From Hymenobacter cavernae (GTDB taxonomy: Bacteria; Bacteroidota; Bacteroidia; Cytophagales; Hymenobacteraceae), in the NCBI RefSeq assembly GCF_014641455.1, contig NZ_BMHT01000005.1, positions 375,357 to 439,356 on the forward strand: a stretch of DNA of 64,000 nt. Direction: 5' to 3'. A model generated the notes under the pieces. That model was given only the letters and a program-made list of their open reading frames with translations, was not told where the DNA came from and searched no databases. Made by a program: the position numbers and the translations under genes. Of the stretch, positions 25,989-34,938 are shown one piece after another. Positions within the stretch are counted from its first letter, which is position 1; each line of letters opens with the position of its first letter.

Positions 25989-27833
25989 CTACGATGCGGT
26001 CAGCAGATCGGCGCTGCGCTTCACAAATGCCGTTAAGGCTTCGCCTTTCAGCATGTTCTGCGCCAGCAAACCTAGGTCGAACGCCTGGCGGGCTAGCTTG
26101 CTGCCGCCTTCTTCATCAGCGCTCAGAATGCGCTGCGCAATCGGGTGATTCGCGTTGACACTCACCGTATAGCTATCCGGCAGACTGCCCATGAAGGCCA
26201 TCCCGCCACCGCCGCCGGTGCGCTGCATGTCTTTCATGCGGCGCATAAACTCGGGCAGCGTGATGATAACCGGCGAATCCTGCGGCGACAGAGCCTCAAC
26301 CTGCACGTGCATGTGCTCGTTGTTGATGGCTTTGGCAAACAGCTCCTGCAAACGGGTTTTGTCCTCGTCGCTCAGCACGCTTTCCGTGGCTTCATCTTTT
26401 TCGATGAGCTTGCCAACCGTGTCAGCATCTACGCGCTTGAAGGTCACCTTCTCCAGCTTCTGCTCCAGCTGCCCGATGAAGTGCGGATCGAGCACGGCAT
26501 TTAGCTTGAGCACGTCATAACCGCGGTCGGTGGCGGCGGCTACGTACGCGTGCTGCGCCTCCGGGTCGGTGGCGTAAAGCACGGCCAGCTGATCGTTTTT
26601 ATCCTTCTGATTAGCCTGCACAAACTCCTGGTACTCGCTCAGGGTGAAGTACTTGCCAGCCGTATTCTGCACAAGCGCAAAGTCTTTGGCTTTGTCGTAG
26701 AACTTCTCGTCCGACAACATGCCGTACTTCACGAACAGGCCAATATCCGACCATTTCTCTTCGTATCCAGCGCGGTCTTTCTTGAACAGCTCGCTGAGCT
26801 TATCGGCTACCTTACGGGTAACGTAAGTGTTGATTTTCTTAACGTTAGCATCTGCTTGCAGGAAGCTGCGCGACACGTTCAGCGGAATATCCGGCGAGTC
26901 GAGCACGCCGTGCAGCAACATCAGAAACTCAGGTACTACGTCCTTCACCTCATCGGTGATGAACACCTGGCGCGAGTACAGTTGAATCTTGTTGCGCTGG
27001 AATTGTAGCTCATCCTTCACCTTCGGGAAGTACAGAATACCCGTCAGGTTGAACGGATAATCAACGTTGAGGTGAATCCAGAACAGCGGCGGCTCCGAGA
27101 AAGGATACAGCTCCTGGTAGAACTTCGTGTAGTCCTCATCGGTCAGCTCCGACGGCTGCTTGGTCCAGATCGGCTGCGTCTGGTTAATTACCTCCCCCTC
27201 AAACTCAATTTCGATGGGCAGAAACTTGCAGTACTTGGTCAGAATGGTCCGCAACCTAGCTTCTTCCAGGAACTCGTCGGAATCGGCCGCTACGTGCAAC
27301 ACCACATCGGTACCCCGCTCGGCTTTGGCGTGCTCGCCGGTGGGCTCATCGAGGGTAAATTCCGTGCTACCATCGCAGGTCCAGTGTGCCGTGAGCGTGT
27401 CTTCCTGGTAGGATTTAGACCAAATCTCAACTTCCTCAGCCACCATGAAGGCCGAATAGAAACCCAGGCCAAACTGCCCGATGATCTGGTCTTTCGTGCT
27501 GGCATCCTTCTCCTTATACTGCTCCACAAACTCCGTGGCGCCGGAAAAAGCAATCTGGTTGATGTACTTCTTAATCTCCTCAGCCGTCATACCGAGGCCA
27601 CGGTCGGAGATGGTGATCTTGCGAGCTTCCTTATCCACCGTTACCCGCACCTTCAGCTCACCTAGCTCGCCTTTAAACTCTCCTAGCTGCGCCAGGCTTC
27701 TGAGCTTTTGGGTGGCGTCTACGGCATTCGAAACCAGTTCCCGCAGGAAGATTTCGTGGTCCGAGTACAGGAACTTCTTGATAATGGGGAAGATATTCTC
27801 AGTATGAATCGAGATGCTACCTTTCTCTTGCAT
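25989..27833 (-). CDS. htpG: Molecular chaperone HtpG (Hsp90)
   Basis: This is the ATP-driven chaperone dimer. The start at 27833 gives MQEKGSISIHTENIFPIIKK, the canonical N-terminus. The ATG 39 bp upstream adds an unrelated 13-residue leader. The GHKL ATP site is complete: Glu32 and Asn36 in FLRELVSNAVDATQKL, DRGLGMT, and the lid GQFGLGFYSAFMVAEEVEIW. The middle domain has LPLNVSRSFLQ-type sequence (IPLNVSRSFLQADANVKKIN). The 614-residue length is usual for Bacteroidota. The gene appears monocistronic, with a terminator behind it. Confidence 0.97.
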   Translation of the reverse strand: MQEKGSISIHTENIFPIIKKFLYSDHEIFLRELVSNAVDATQKLRSLAQLGEFKGELGELKVRVTVDKEARKITISDRGLGMTAEEIKKYINQIAFSGATEFVEQYKEKDASTKDQIIGQFGLGFYSAFMVAEEVEIWSKSYQEDTLTAHWTCDGSTEFTLDEPTGEHAKAERGTDVVLHVAADSDEFLEEARLRTILTKYCKFLPIEIEFEGEVINQTQPIWTKQPSELTDEDYTKFYQELYPFSEPPLFWIHLNVDYPFNLTGILYFPKVKDELQFQRNKIQLYSRQVFITDEVKDVVPEFLMLLHGVLDSPDIPLNVSRSFLQADANVKKINTYVTRKVADKLSELFKKDRAGYEEKWSDIGLFVKYGMLSDEKFYDKAKDFALVQNTAGKYFTLSEYQEFVQANQKDKNDQLAVLYATDPEAQHAYVAAATDRGYDVLKLNAVLDPHFIGQLEQKLEKVTFKRVDADTVGKLIEKDEATESVLSDEDKTRLQELFAKAINNEHMHVQVEALSPQDSPVIITLPEFMRRMKDMQRTGGGGGMAFMGSLPDSYTVSVNANHPIAQRILSADEEGGSKLARQAFDLGLLAQNMLKGEALTAFVKRSADLLTAS

Positions 27834-27927
27834 AGCGTATTGACAGAAGCAGTGAAACAAAAAACCAGACAAAACGCTAGCCTTTAGCAGGCTCAGCGTC
27901 GTCTGGCAGCACGTTTCAAAAGCTGTT

Positions 27928-27970
27928 CCACGCTGGCGGCGCTGTCAGATTGACAGCGCCGCCAGCGTGG
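27928..27970. terminator. Perfect 20-bp hairpin between htpG and the upstream gene
   Basis: Arms 27928-27947 and 27951-27970 are exact reverse complements (CCACGCTGGCGGCGCTGTCA), with a loop of three bases. The hairpin ends one base before the stop codon of the upstream minus-strand gene. It is very GC-rich with no T-run, so it may be a strong pause or terminator insulating htpG, or an mRNA-stabilising stem. Confidence 0.7.
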
Positions 27971-28465
27971 TTAGTCAAGCCATTCGTCTGGCAACAAGGC
28001 CGCAGCACCGGGCCGCGTGGCAGCCAGCCTAGCCGCAAACCATTCATGCTCCAGGCGCTGCACATCGTCAGAACTTTTGGAGAGCCAATCCAGCGCAGCT
28101 GGAAAATCGCCGAAGAACTGCACATTCACCTGGGTGTAGCAGCGGCCGCTGTCCAGCACATGCTCCATGGCGAGCTGGTTGTGTAAGTCGTCTGGCAGCA
28201 TCAAAGCTAGGTTCTGGATGCCGCAGCGGGCAAATTGAGCCACCCAGCGCTGGCTCAGCCAGGCTTGCTCGTCGTTGCCGAGCGGTGGCATTTTGGAAAT
28301 ATCAACCAGCCACTGTCGTGCTTTATTCTGGCGCGAAAACAAGAGTAGTCGCTCCAACGCCATCTGGAAGCGCAGCAAGCTTAAAGGGCCTTGCCACTGC
28401 CAACGCATTAGCCGTAGTTGAGGATCGTGTTGTAATAGGAGTGATTCGTGTAGAGCGCAGATCAT
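27971..28465 (-). CDS. Hypothetical cytosolic protein, possibly SpoIIAA/STAS-like
   Basis: A 164-residue soluble protein. The pattern LRLMRWQWQGPLSLLRFQMA, WLVDISKMPPLGNDEQAW and IQNLALMLPDDL has strand-helix alternation. That recalls the SpoIIAA/STAS-like proteins common in Cytophagales, but no defining motif is present. It ends at the hairpin upstream of htpG. A long AT-rich region lies upstream. Confidence 0.6.
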   Translation of the reverse strand: MICALHESLLLQHDPQLRLMRWQWQGPLSLLRFQMALERLLLFSRQNKARQWLVDISKMPPLGNDEQAWLSQRWVAQFARCGIQNLALMLPDDLHNQLAMEHVLDSGRCYTQVNVQFFGDFPAALDWLSKSSDDVQRLEHEWFAARLAATRPGAAALLPDEWLD

Positions 28466-28756
28466 AGATAACGGTACTCACAACATTAACATAGCGAGTT
28501 AGTAGCCGCAAATCTATATAGGAAATTTTTAATTATTACTGGCTACCGATTTATTTTGTCATATTTCTCGTTTAACGCAATATATACCACGCCGTATTGA
28601 TGAAGTCTCTTGCTGAATATGTTTGTATGCAAGCTGGATAGGGCAGTTTCAGGTATTCTCATTCCTTACTTCCTTTTCTCTCATAATTTGTATTATATCA
28701 ATATTCAAGCAAGTTAAGATCAAGGTTAGCTTTAGTAATTTCTTTAATAATATCAA
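28466..28756. other. AT-rich non-coding stretch upstream of the metal operon
   Basis: About 290 bp of markedly AT-rich sequence with many short T- and A-runs separate the divergent hypothetical gene from the operon promoter. No convincing reading frame is present. The base composition differs sharply from the flanking genes and could hold upstream promoter or regulator-binding elements for both directions. Confidence 0.5.
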
Positions 28757-28787
28757 TTTGCCCGAAAAGAAATTACCTCTACATTTG
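28757..28787 (+). promoter_or_regulatory. Bacteroidota-type promoter of the metal-handling operon
   Basis: TTTG at 28757-28760 and TACATTTG at 28780-28787 are separated by 19 bp, a perfect fit to the Bacteroidota consensus TTTG-N19-21-TAnnTTTG. The predicted start of transcription is about 20 bp before the ATG at 28816. Just downstream, GGTGCAT, TTGCATAATGCAC and similar dyads (28787-28820) could be an operator, though no regulator is encoded nearby. Confidence 0.75.
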
Positions 28788-28815
28788 GTGCATCTACACG
28801 ATACATTGTTGCATA

Positions 28816-29154
28816 ATGCACACCCATCGTTCCCGTCTGGCCACCTTGCTCCTGCTGTGTTTTCTGCGGGTGCTACTGCCAGATGCCTGGGTGTTGGCGC
28901 TGCACAACCACCAGCACACCTGTGAAGAACCGGTGCACGCTTCGACGCCGACGAAGGCCAAGCTGCTGCTTACAGCTAAGCACCAGCATTGCCAAACGGA
29001 TAATTTCAGCCATGTGCCTTTCCAGCTGGCTTCGCCGCTGGAGTTTCGGCTGGTGGCAGTTTATCCGGTCGTTCGCACGTATTGTTCTGGTGTACTATGG
29101 CTTAGCTCATCCGTAGCAACGCGCTACCTGCGGGGGCCGCCGCATCAGGCGTAA
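28816..29154 (+). CDS. Small exported His/Cys-containing protein of a metal operon
   Basis: The 112-residue protein has an N-terminal hydrophobic segment (LATLLLLCFLRVLLPDAWVLA, residues about 8-28) that should export or anchor it. It then has a potential metal-binding patch, HNHQHTCEEPVH, and further histidines and a cysteine (KHQHCQTDNFSH). It is the first gene after a good promoter and is followed by a TonB receptor and a CDF transporter. I infer a periplasmic metal-binding role, for example zinc or copper. Such small proteins before TonB receptors are frequent in Bacteroidota and are often left unnamed. Confidence 0.65.
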   Translation: MHTHRSRLATLLLLCFLRVLLPDAWVLALHNHQHTCEEPVHASTPTKAKLLLTAKHQHCQTDNFSHVPFQLASPLEFRLVAVYPVVRTYCSGVLWLSSSVATRYLRGPPHQA

Positions 29155-29440
29155 ACTCATCCACGGCGTTTCACGCGCCCTTGCTGCCGGCTCAGATAGA
29201 CTTCAAGGTGCCGTGACGCACCAAATACTGCGCATACCTAGTACTCGCCTGCGGCTCGTTGTGGAACAGACTTCCGCGCTACTTACCAGTGAACCTAGCC
29301 TATGTGCAGTGCCAGCCGGTGGCTTTTACGCGCAGCCTAATCAGCAGGAATCTACTGGTGATTAGCTGCCCTTTTCCTGCGCTGCTGATGCAGCCCCTCC
29401 TTTCCTTTACGGTTCATTGCTAGGTCCTAGCGCCCAACCT

Positions 29441-31894
29441 ATGTCACGACTTTTTTTAGTGGGAGCTTTGCTGCTGCTCACCACGGGCATTTTTGCCCAA
29501 ACTCCTATGCCATCTACGCCGCCGCGCGCTGCGGTGGGCACTCCTGTCACTGGCCGCGTGCTGGATGCTGCAACGAAAGAACCTGTGCCGAGCGCTACCG
29601 TATTGTTTTCGGACCTGCGCCAAGCCACGGCCACGGGACCGGATGGCACTTTTAAATTCAACACCCTGCCTCGCGGGCGGTTTCTGATGCAGATTCGCTC
29701 CCTGGGCTACACCACCGTTGCCCGCACGGTGGATACAAACCTAGGTCAGCCGATAGAGGTAACCCTAACGGCTGCTACTACCGAGATTGGGCAGGTGGTC
29801 GTGACGGGTGTATCGGCGGCTACGGAAATGCGCCGCTCGCCTATCCCGACAACGGTGGTGGACCACACGCGCCTTCAACAATCGGCTTCCACCAACGCCA
29901 TCGATGCCATTGCGCACACGCCGGGCCTCTCGCAGATTACCACCGGCGCGGCCATCAGCAAACCCATCATCCGGGGGCTAGGTTTTAACCGCGTTATTAC
30001 CCTGAACAATGGCTCGAAACAGGAAGGCCAGCAGTGGGGCGATGAGCACGGCATCGAGATTGATGAGTATTCGATTGATCGGGCCGAGATAATCAAGGGG
30101 CCTGGCAGCCTGCTTTACGGCTCCGATGGCATGGCCGGCGTCATCAACTTTCTGGCGCCTGATCCGGTAGAAGAAGGCAAGATTATCGGCTCAGCGTCGG
30201 CCAATTATCAGTCGAACAATCACTTGCAGGGCTACTCACTGATGAATGCCGGCAATAAAAATGGCTTCAACTGGCTGGTACGCGGCAGCAGCAAGCTAGC
30301 CGGCGCTTACCGTAACCGCTACGATGGCCGCGTGCTCAATTCCGGTTTTCGGGAGCTGGATGCCAATGGCTACGTGGGCGTGAACAAAAGCTGGGGCTAC
30401 TCGCACCTGACGTTCAACACCTTCAACCAACAGCTAGGTCTGACGGAAGGCGACCGGGACCCGGTAACCGGCCGTTTCCTGAAGGAAGTCGCCGTGAGCG
30501 ACACCGCCACGGAAGCCGTGCCGGTGACCAACGACGACCTGCGTGGCTACGGCCTAGCTATTCCGCGCCAACGGGTTAACCACTTCCGCATCGGCACCGA
30601 GAACAACTTCATCTTTGGCCAAAGTCGCTTGACGGTGAATGCCAGCTGGCAGCAGAACCTGCGCCGTGAGTTTGGCAACGTGTTCGACCCCAACACGCCG
30701 GACCTGTACTTTCAACTGCGCACTTTCGACTATGCCGTGCGCTATTTTCTGCCGGAAATAAGTGGCTGGAACACGACGGTCGGGGTGAGCGGCATGCAGC
30801 AGCAGAATGCTAACAAAGGCCTAGAATTTCTGATTCCGGCTTATCACCTGCTCGATGGCGGCGTGTTCGGTGTGACGAAGAAAACGATTGGCAAGCTCGA
30901 CGTAAGCGGCGGTCTGCGCTACGACATTCGCCGCATCAATGCCGACGCTCTGTACCTCGATGCGCAAGAACGCCCTGTGCCTGCGCCCGGCGAAGAGCAG
31001 AAGTTCGGGGGCTTCAAATCTACCTTCCGCAATGTCTCGGGCAGCGTGGGCGGCGCTTACAGCGTCAGCGAAAAGCTGCTGGTGAAAGCCAACCTTTCAC
31101 GCGGATTCCGGGCCCCAAACATTGCCGAGCTAGGTTCCAACGGCCAGCACGAGGGCACTATTCGCTATGAAATCGGTGACCCTAGGTTGAAGGCCGAAAC
31201 CAGCTTACAGTACGACGCCGGCATCAGCTACGTGACGGAACACGTGAGCCTGAACGTGGATGCTTTCGAGAACCGCATCCAGAATTACATTTTCCCGCGC
31301 CATATTCTGAACGCCGCTGGCTCCGACTCGATTGCCGGCACCGGAAACCCCGTGTTTCTGTACGACCAGGGCAACGCCCGCATAGTGGGCGGCGAAGTGA
31401 GCCTAGACATTCACCCGCACCCGCTTGATTGGTTGCACTTCGAGAACAGCTTCTCGATGGTGCGGGCCCGTCAACTCGATCAGCCCGCCGATTCGCTGCG
31501 CTATCTGCCGTTCATCCCCGCCGACCGGCTGCAATCGGAACTGCGGGTGAACTTTCATAAGGTGAAAAACACGCGGCTGGCCAATCTCTATGCCCGCATC
31601 AACGTGGAGCATACATTTGCCCAAAACCGCTTTTTCTCTGCTTACCAAACCGAAACCCGTACGCCGGGCTACACCTTATTTAATGCAGGCCTAGGTGCAG
31701 ATTGGCTAAACGCCAAAGCGCAGACGCTGTTTTCGCTGTACCTGACCGGCAACAACCTGTTCGATGTAGCCTACCAAAGTCACCTGAGCCGTCTGAAATA
31801 CGCCGACTACAACGCCAGCAACGGCCGAACGGGCATCTTCAACATGGGCCGCAACGTGAGCGTGAGAGTGGTGGTGCCGCTACGGTTCAACTGA
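29441..31894 (+). CDS. TonB-dependent receptor with carboxypeptidase-like N-terminal domain
   Basis: This outer-membrane active transporter is energised by TonB. The start at 29441 gives MSRLFLVGALLLLTTGIFAQ, a clean signal peptide; an ATG 24 bp upstream is less likely. A CarboxypepD_reg-like beta-sandwich follows (VTGRVLDAATKEPVPSATVL, about residues 33-105). The plug domain comes next (SATEMRRSPIPTTVVDHTRL to GPGSLLYGSDGMAGVINF). The 22-strand barrel ends in a typical strand, NVSVRVVVPLRF. It lies between the His/Cys protein and a CDF exporter, so a metal ion or metallophore is the probable substrate. The length of 817 residues is usual. Confidence 0.93.
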   Translation: MSRLFLVGALLLLTTGIFAQTPMPSTPPRAAVGTPVTGRVLDAATKEPVPSATVLFSDLRQATATGPDGTFKFNTLPRGRFLMQIRSLGYTTVARTVDTNLGQPIEVTLTAATTEIGQVVVTGVSAATEMRRSPIPTTVVDHTRLQQSASTNAIDAIAHTPGLSQITTGAAISKPIIRGLGFNRVITLNNGSKQEGQQWGDEHGIEIDEYSIDRAEIIKGPGSLLYGSDGMAGVINFLAPDPVEEGKIIGSASANYQSNNHLQGYSLMNAGNKNGFNWLVRGSSKLAGAYRNRYDGRVLNSGFRELDANGYVGVNKSWGYSHLTFNTFNQQLGLTEGDRDPVTGRFLKEVAVSDTATEAVPVTNDDLRGYGLAIPRQRVNHFRIGTENNFIFGQSRLTVNASWQQNLRREFGNVFDPNTPDLYFQLRTFDYAVRYFLPEISGWNTTVGVSGMQQQNANKGLEFLIPAYHLLDGGVFGVTKKTIGKLDVSGGLRYDIRRINADALYLDAQERPVPAPGEEQKFGGFKSTFRNVSGSVGGAYSVSEKLLVKANLSRGFRAPNIAELGSNGQHEGTIRYEIGDPRLKAETSLQYDAGISYVTEHVSLNVDAFENRIQNYIFPRHILNAAGSDSIAGTGNPVFLYDQGNARIVGGEVSLDIHPHPLDWLHFENSFSMVRARQLDQPADSLRYLPFIPADRLQSELRVNFHKVKNTRLANLYARINVEHTFAQNRFFSAYQTETRTPGYTLFNAGLGADWLNAKAQTLFSLYLTGNNLFDVAYQSHLSRLKYADYNASNGRTGIFNMGRNVSVRVVVPLRFN

Positions 31895-32068
31895 TCAGTT
31901 TTCATTTACCATTTACCATTTAACATCTACCAGTTAACTTTTTGCTTAACCATATAACTTAATCGAAAGCTGTTGCGCATCCGTTATTTTTATTATTCCT
32001 CCATTCACCTCAGAGAAGGATGACCATTGGTAACTGGTAGATGTTAACTGGTAAATGTTAAATGAAAA
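31895..32068. repeat. Degenerate inverted repeat between the TonB receptor and CDF genes
   Basis: Right after the receptor stop, the words TTTACCATTTACCATTTAAC and CATCTACCAGTTAAC occur. At 32028-32068 their reverse complement returns (GGTAACTGGTAGATGTTAAC, then TGGTAAATGTTAAATG). About 35 of 42 positions pair. It is a 7-8-base word reiterated with drift, folded as a long hairpin, and it ends at the CDF start codon. Confidence 0.7.
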
Positions 32069-33007
32069 ATGGCGCATTCTCACGACCACGATCATACTCA
32101 CGACCACCATCACCATCATGGCTTGGCAGCGGCGACGGAGATGCACTTCGACCGTGCTTTCGGCATTGGGATTGGGCTGAACCTCGTCTTCGTGGTGGCC
32201 GAAACCGCGGGGGGTCTTTGGTCGCATTCGTCGGCGTTGCTTTCTGATGCCGGCCATAATCTGAGCGACGTATTGAGCCTGGCTTTAGCCTGGGGCGCTA
32301 CGCAGCTGGCTAGCCGACCTTCCTCGGAGCGCTATACTTACGGGTTTAAAAGTGCGACTATTCAGGCGGCGCTGATCAACGCGGCGCTGTTGTATGCGGC
32401 GCTGGGGTTTATTCTCTGGGATACGGTTGACCACTTGCGGAACCCGGCGCCCGTCAACGGCTACCTTGTGATGGTGTTGGCGGGCATCGGAATTGGCGTG
32501 AATGGCCTGACGGCTTTTCTGTTTCGGAAGGGTCAGCACGGCGACGTGAACCTGCGCGGTGCGTACCTGCACATGCTCACCGATGCGCTGGTGTCGTTGG
32601 GCGTGGTGGTGGGCGGCGGTTTGGTCGTCTGGACGGGCTGGCACTGGCTCGACCCGCTGATCAGCTTTGTCATCCTAGGTATTATTGCCTACAGCTCGTG
32701 GGGGCTTTTGCGCGAAACGGTCCAGTTGACGATGCTGGCCGTGCCAGAAAGCATCAACTTGCAGAAGGTCAGGGCGCTGCTGCTCGCCCAGCCCGGCGTC
32801 ACGCAGGTACACGATCTGCACGTATGGCCCATGAGCACCCGCGACACTGCCCTGACCGTGCACCTAGTACGCCCCGGCTGCGGCTGCGACAGCGACTTTT
32901 TGCAACAGCTGCAAAAAACCCTCAAAGAGAAGTTCAATATCTGCCACTGCACCGTGCAGATTGAGGAGCGCGTGCCGGTGCTGGAAGAATCCTGCGGGTG
33001 CGATTGA
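32069..33007 (+). CDS. Cation diffusion facilitator transporter (CzcD/ZitB-like)
   Basis: This inner-membrane antiporter exports divalent metal, usually zinc. The 312 residues open with a His/Asp-rich metal-binding leader, HSHDHDHTHDHHHHHG. Six membrane helices follow. Helix 2 carries the site LLSDAGHNLSDVLSLALAW and helix 5 carries LHMLTDALVSLGVVVGG, giving the HxxxD/DxxxD tetrahedral site. The C-terminal cytoplasmic domain has VTQVHDLHVWPMS. Extra cysteines (RPGCGCDSD and the terminal SCGCD) are unusual and suggest added metal sensing. It shares the operon with the TonB receptor. Confidence 0.95.
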   Translation: MAHSHDHDHTHDHHHHHGLAAATEMHFDRAFGIGIGLNLVFVVAETAGGLWSHSSALLSDAGHNLSDVLSLALAWGATQLASRPSSERYTYGFKSATIQAALINAALLYAALGFILWDTVDHLRNPAPVNGYLVMVLAGIGIGVNGLTAFLFRKGQHGDVNLRGAYLHMLTDALVSLGVVVGGGLVVWTGWHWLDPLISFVILGIIAYSSWGLLRETVQLTMLAVPESINLQKVRALLLAQPGVTQVHDLHVWPMSTRDTALTVHLVRPGCGCDSDFLQQLQKTLKEKFNICHCTVQIEERVPVLEESCGCD

Positions 33008-33048
33008 GCAACCTAGGTTTTCGCGCACTTCTTTCTACCTGACTTACC

Positions 33049-33082
33049 CAACAGACCGCCCGGGCAGCCGGGCGGTCTGTTG
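33049..33082 (+). terminator. Hairpin after the CDF gene
   Basis: CAACAGACCGCCCGG (33049-33063) pairs perfectly with 33068-33082 over a four-base loop. No T-run follows, so it is a terminator-like stem ending the metal operon rather than a classical intrinsic terminator. An ACCTAGGT octamer lies between it and the stop codon, at 33011. Confidence 0.65.
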
Positions 33083-33196
33083 CGTGTAGAGGCGGAGAAA
33101 TCTTCCGCTGACCGCTGAAAAAAGATCGGGCAAAACAGCTAAAAAGTGCCGAATATGCGTACGTAAGCCTTCTTTCTCACTCGCTCTACCTAGCTA

Positions 33197-34444
33197 ATGG
33201 TTTCTCCCGTAGCTCCTCAGCCTCCCAGAACAGCCTCGCTGCTGAGTGCTGTCGTCATTGTTGCCTCTTTGGGTTATTTCGTCGATATCTACGACTTGGT
33301 GCTTTTCAGCATCGTGCGGGTCAAGAGCCTGAACGGGCTAGGTATTACGGTGCCGAGCGAGGTCACTAACCTAGGTATATACCTGATTAACATGCAGATG
33401 GCCGGCATGTTGCTGGGCGGCGTCCTGTGGGGAATCCTGGGTGATAAGCGCGGGCGGCTGTCAGTGCTATTCGGCTCCATCCTGCTGTACTCGCTGGCCA
33501 ACATTGCCAACGGCTTCGTACAGACAATTGACCAATATGCCTGGCTCCGCCTGATTGCGGGCGTCGGATTGGCTGGTGAGCTAGGTGCCGGCATCACGCT
33601 GGTAGCCGAGAGCTTGCCCAAGGAGAAGCGCGGCTACGGCACCATGATTGTGGCTACAGTGGGCGTATCGGGCGCCATGGTTGCCTACTGGGTAGGCGAG
33701 CGGTTTGGCTGGCGCAACAGCTATTTCATTGGCGGCGGGCTTGGGTTGGCGCTGCTGGCACTCCGTGTTGGCGTGTTCGAGTCGGGCATGTTTGAGCAGG
33801 CCAAGCGCGAGGATGTCGCCCGCGGCAATTTCTTCAGCTTGTTTACCAACAGCGAACGGCTAGGCCGCTATGTGCGCTGCCTGCTCATAGGCTCGCCTTT
33901 CTGGTTTATCGTGGGTATCCTGATTACGCTGGCACCGGAGTTTGGCAATTATTTCAACCTGCAAGGCCCTGTCACCGGCGGGCTCAGCATTTTCTGGTGC
34001 TACCTAGGTCTTACGCTCGGCGACTTTACCAGCGGTAGCCTGAGCCAGCTTTTGCACAGCCGCAACCGCACGCTGCAGATTTTTATTCTGGCTTGCTTGG
34101 CCATGGTGGGCGTGTATCTATTTGGGCTGCACGGCGCTACTCCCACCACGTTCTACTTCGTCTGCTTTCTGCTGGGCCTGGCGGGCGGGTTCTGGGCGCT
34201 GTTCGTCACGGTGTCGGCCGAGCAGTTTGGTACTAACCTGCGCGCTACCGTTGCCACCACGGCGCCCAACTTTGCCCGCGGCGCCATCGTCCTGATCAAC
34301 CCCACGTTCAAAGCCTTACAAGGCCCGTTCAGCATTGTCGGCGCGGCGGCTATCATCGGGGCGGTTTTGCTGCTGCTGGCTTTCTGGAGTGCCAGCACCT
34401 TGTCGGAAAGCTACGGCAAAGACCTTGATTATCAGGAGGTATAA
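33197..34444 (+). CDS. Major facilitator superfamily transporter
   Basis: The 415-residue protein has about 12 membrane helices. The MFS motif A between helices 2 and 3 reads GILGDKRGRLSVL. FVDIYDLVLFSIVRV in helix 1 resembles the sugar/aromatic-acid (AAHS/SP-like) branch. It has EKRGYGTMIVATVGVSGAMV in helix 5 and a large central loop after helix 6. The substrate cannot be read from sequence. It stands alone, with no neighbouring enzymes pointing to a substrate. Confidence 0.88.
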   Translation: MVSPVAPQPPRTASLLSAVVIVASLGYFVDIYDLVLFSIVRVKSLNGLGITVPSEVTNLGIYLINMQMAGMLLGGVLWGILGDKRGRLSVLFGSILLYSLANIANGFVQTIDQYAWLRLIAGVGLAGELGAGITLVAESLPKEKRGYGTMIVATVGVSGAMVAYWVGERFGWRNSYFIGGGLGLALLALRVGVFESGMFEQAKREDVARGNFFSLFTNSERLGRYVRCLLIGSPFWFIVGILITLAPEFGNYFNLQGPVTGGLSIFWCYLGLTLGDFTSGSLSQLLHSRNRTLQIFILACLAMVGVYLFGLHGATPTTFYFVCFLLGLAGGFWALFVTVSAEQFGTNLRATVATTAPNFARGAIVLINPTFKALQGPFSIVGAAAIIGAVLLLLAFWSASTLSESYGKDLDYQEV

Positions 34445-34508
34445 GCTCTTTTTTCGAACTTCATTCGCTTGCAGGCGTATCAGTAATAATCTCTATAGAC
34501 CTGCACTC

Positions 34509-34850
34509 ATGAAAAAGATAACCTTCCTCCTCACGTTTGCCGCTGTTGCTGCGCTCAGCTCGGCTGCTCATGCCCAAACTACCAGAGTTGACAGCTTACA
34601 GCAACAAACCGCCAATTCGAAAGCTGCCTACAATTCAGAAAAGGATAACGCCAAAGCTAGCCGGCAGTCGGTAAACGACAGCAAAGACGAGCTAAAGCAG
34701 CAGAAGCTAGCTCTGAAAACTCAGAAGAACGAGCTAAAGCAACAGCAACTGGCTGATAAACAAGCTCAACAGCAGGCAAAACTGGCCAAAGAGCAAGCCA
34801 AGCTCGACAAGAAGCGCCTGCGGGAAGAAAAGAAAGCCGCGAAAGGCTAG
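34509..34850 (+). CDS. Small exported coiled-coil protein rich in Lys, Gln and Ala
   Basis: A start at 34509 gives MKKITFLLTFAAVAALSSAA and a cleavage site near AHAQ, so the protein is exported. The mature 90 residues form one continuous charged helix with repeated KQQKLAL / KQQQLAD / KLAKEQAK units and very few hydrophobic residues other than Leu and Ala. In-frame codons upstream belong to no plausible longer product. The function is unknown; it may be a periplasmic structural or cell-surface helix. Confidence 0.65.
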   Translation: MKKITFLLTFAAVAALSSAAHAQTTRVDSLQQQTANSKAAYNSEKDNAKASRQSVNDSKDELKQQKLALKTQKNELKQQQLADKQAQQQAKLAKEQAKLDKKRLREEKKAAKG

Positions 34851-34880
34851 GATACTTCCAGCCTCATCCCGTATAAACCA

Positions 34881-34912
34881 AAACTCCAGCCCAAAGCGGC
34901 TGGAGTTTTTTG
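34881..34912 (+). terminator. Intrinsic terminator
   Basis: AAACTCCAGCC (34881-34891) pairs perfectly with 34898-34908 over a 6-base loop and is followed by a run of Ts. It ends the transcript of the small coiled-coil gene. Confidence 0.9.
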
Positions 34913-34938
34913 TTCCCCTACTTCCAACCCCTACCAAA

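Noticed and set aside
27928..27970. Riboswitch upstream of htpG
   Set aside because: The structure is a simple perfect stem with a 3-base loop and no conserved aptamer core, so it is better read as a terminator-like hairpin.
28623..28925. 100-codon plus-strand frame before the metal operon
   Set aside because: It runs through AT-rich promoter sequence, includes the -33 and -7 boxes and overlaps the better-supported exported gene at 28816 in another frame.
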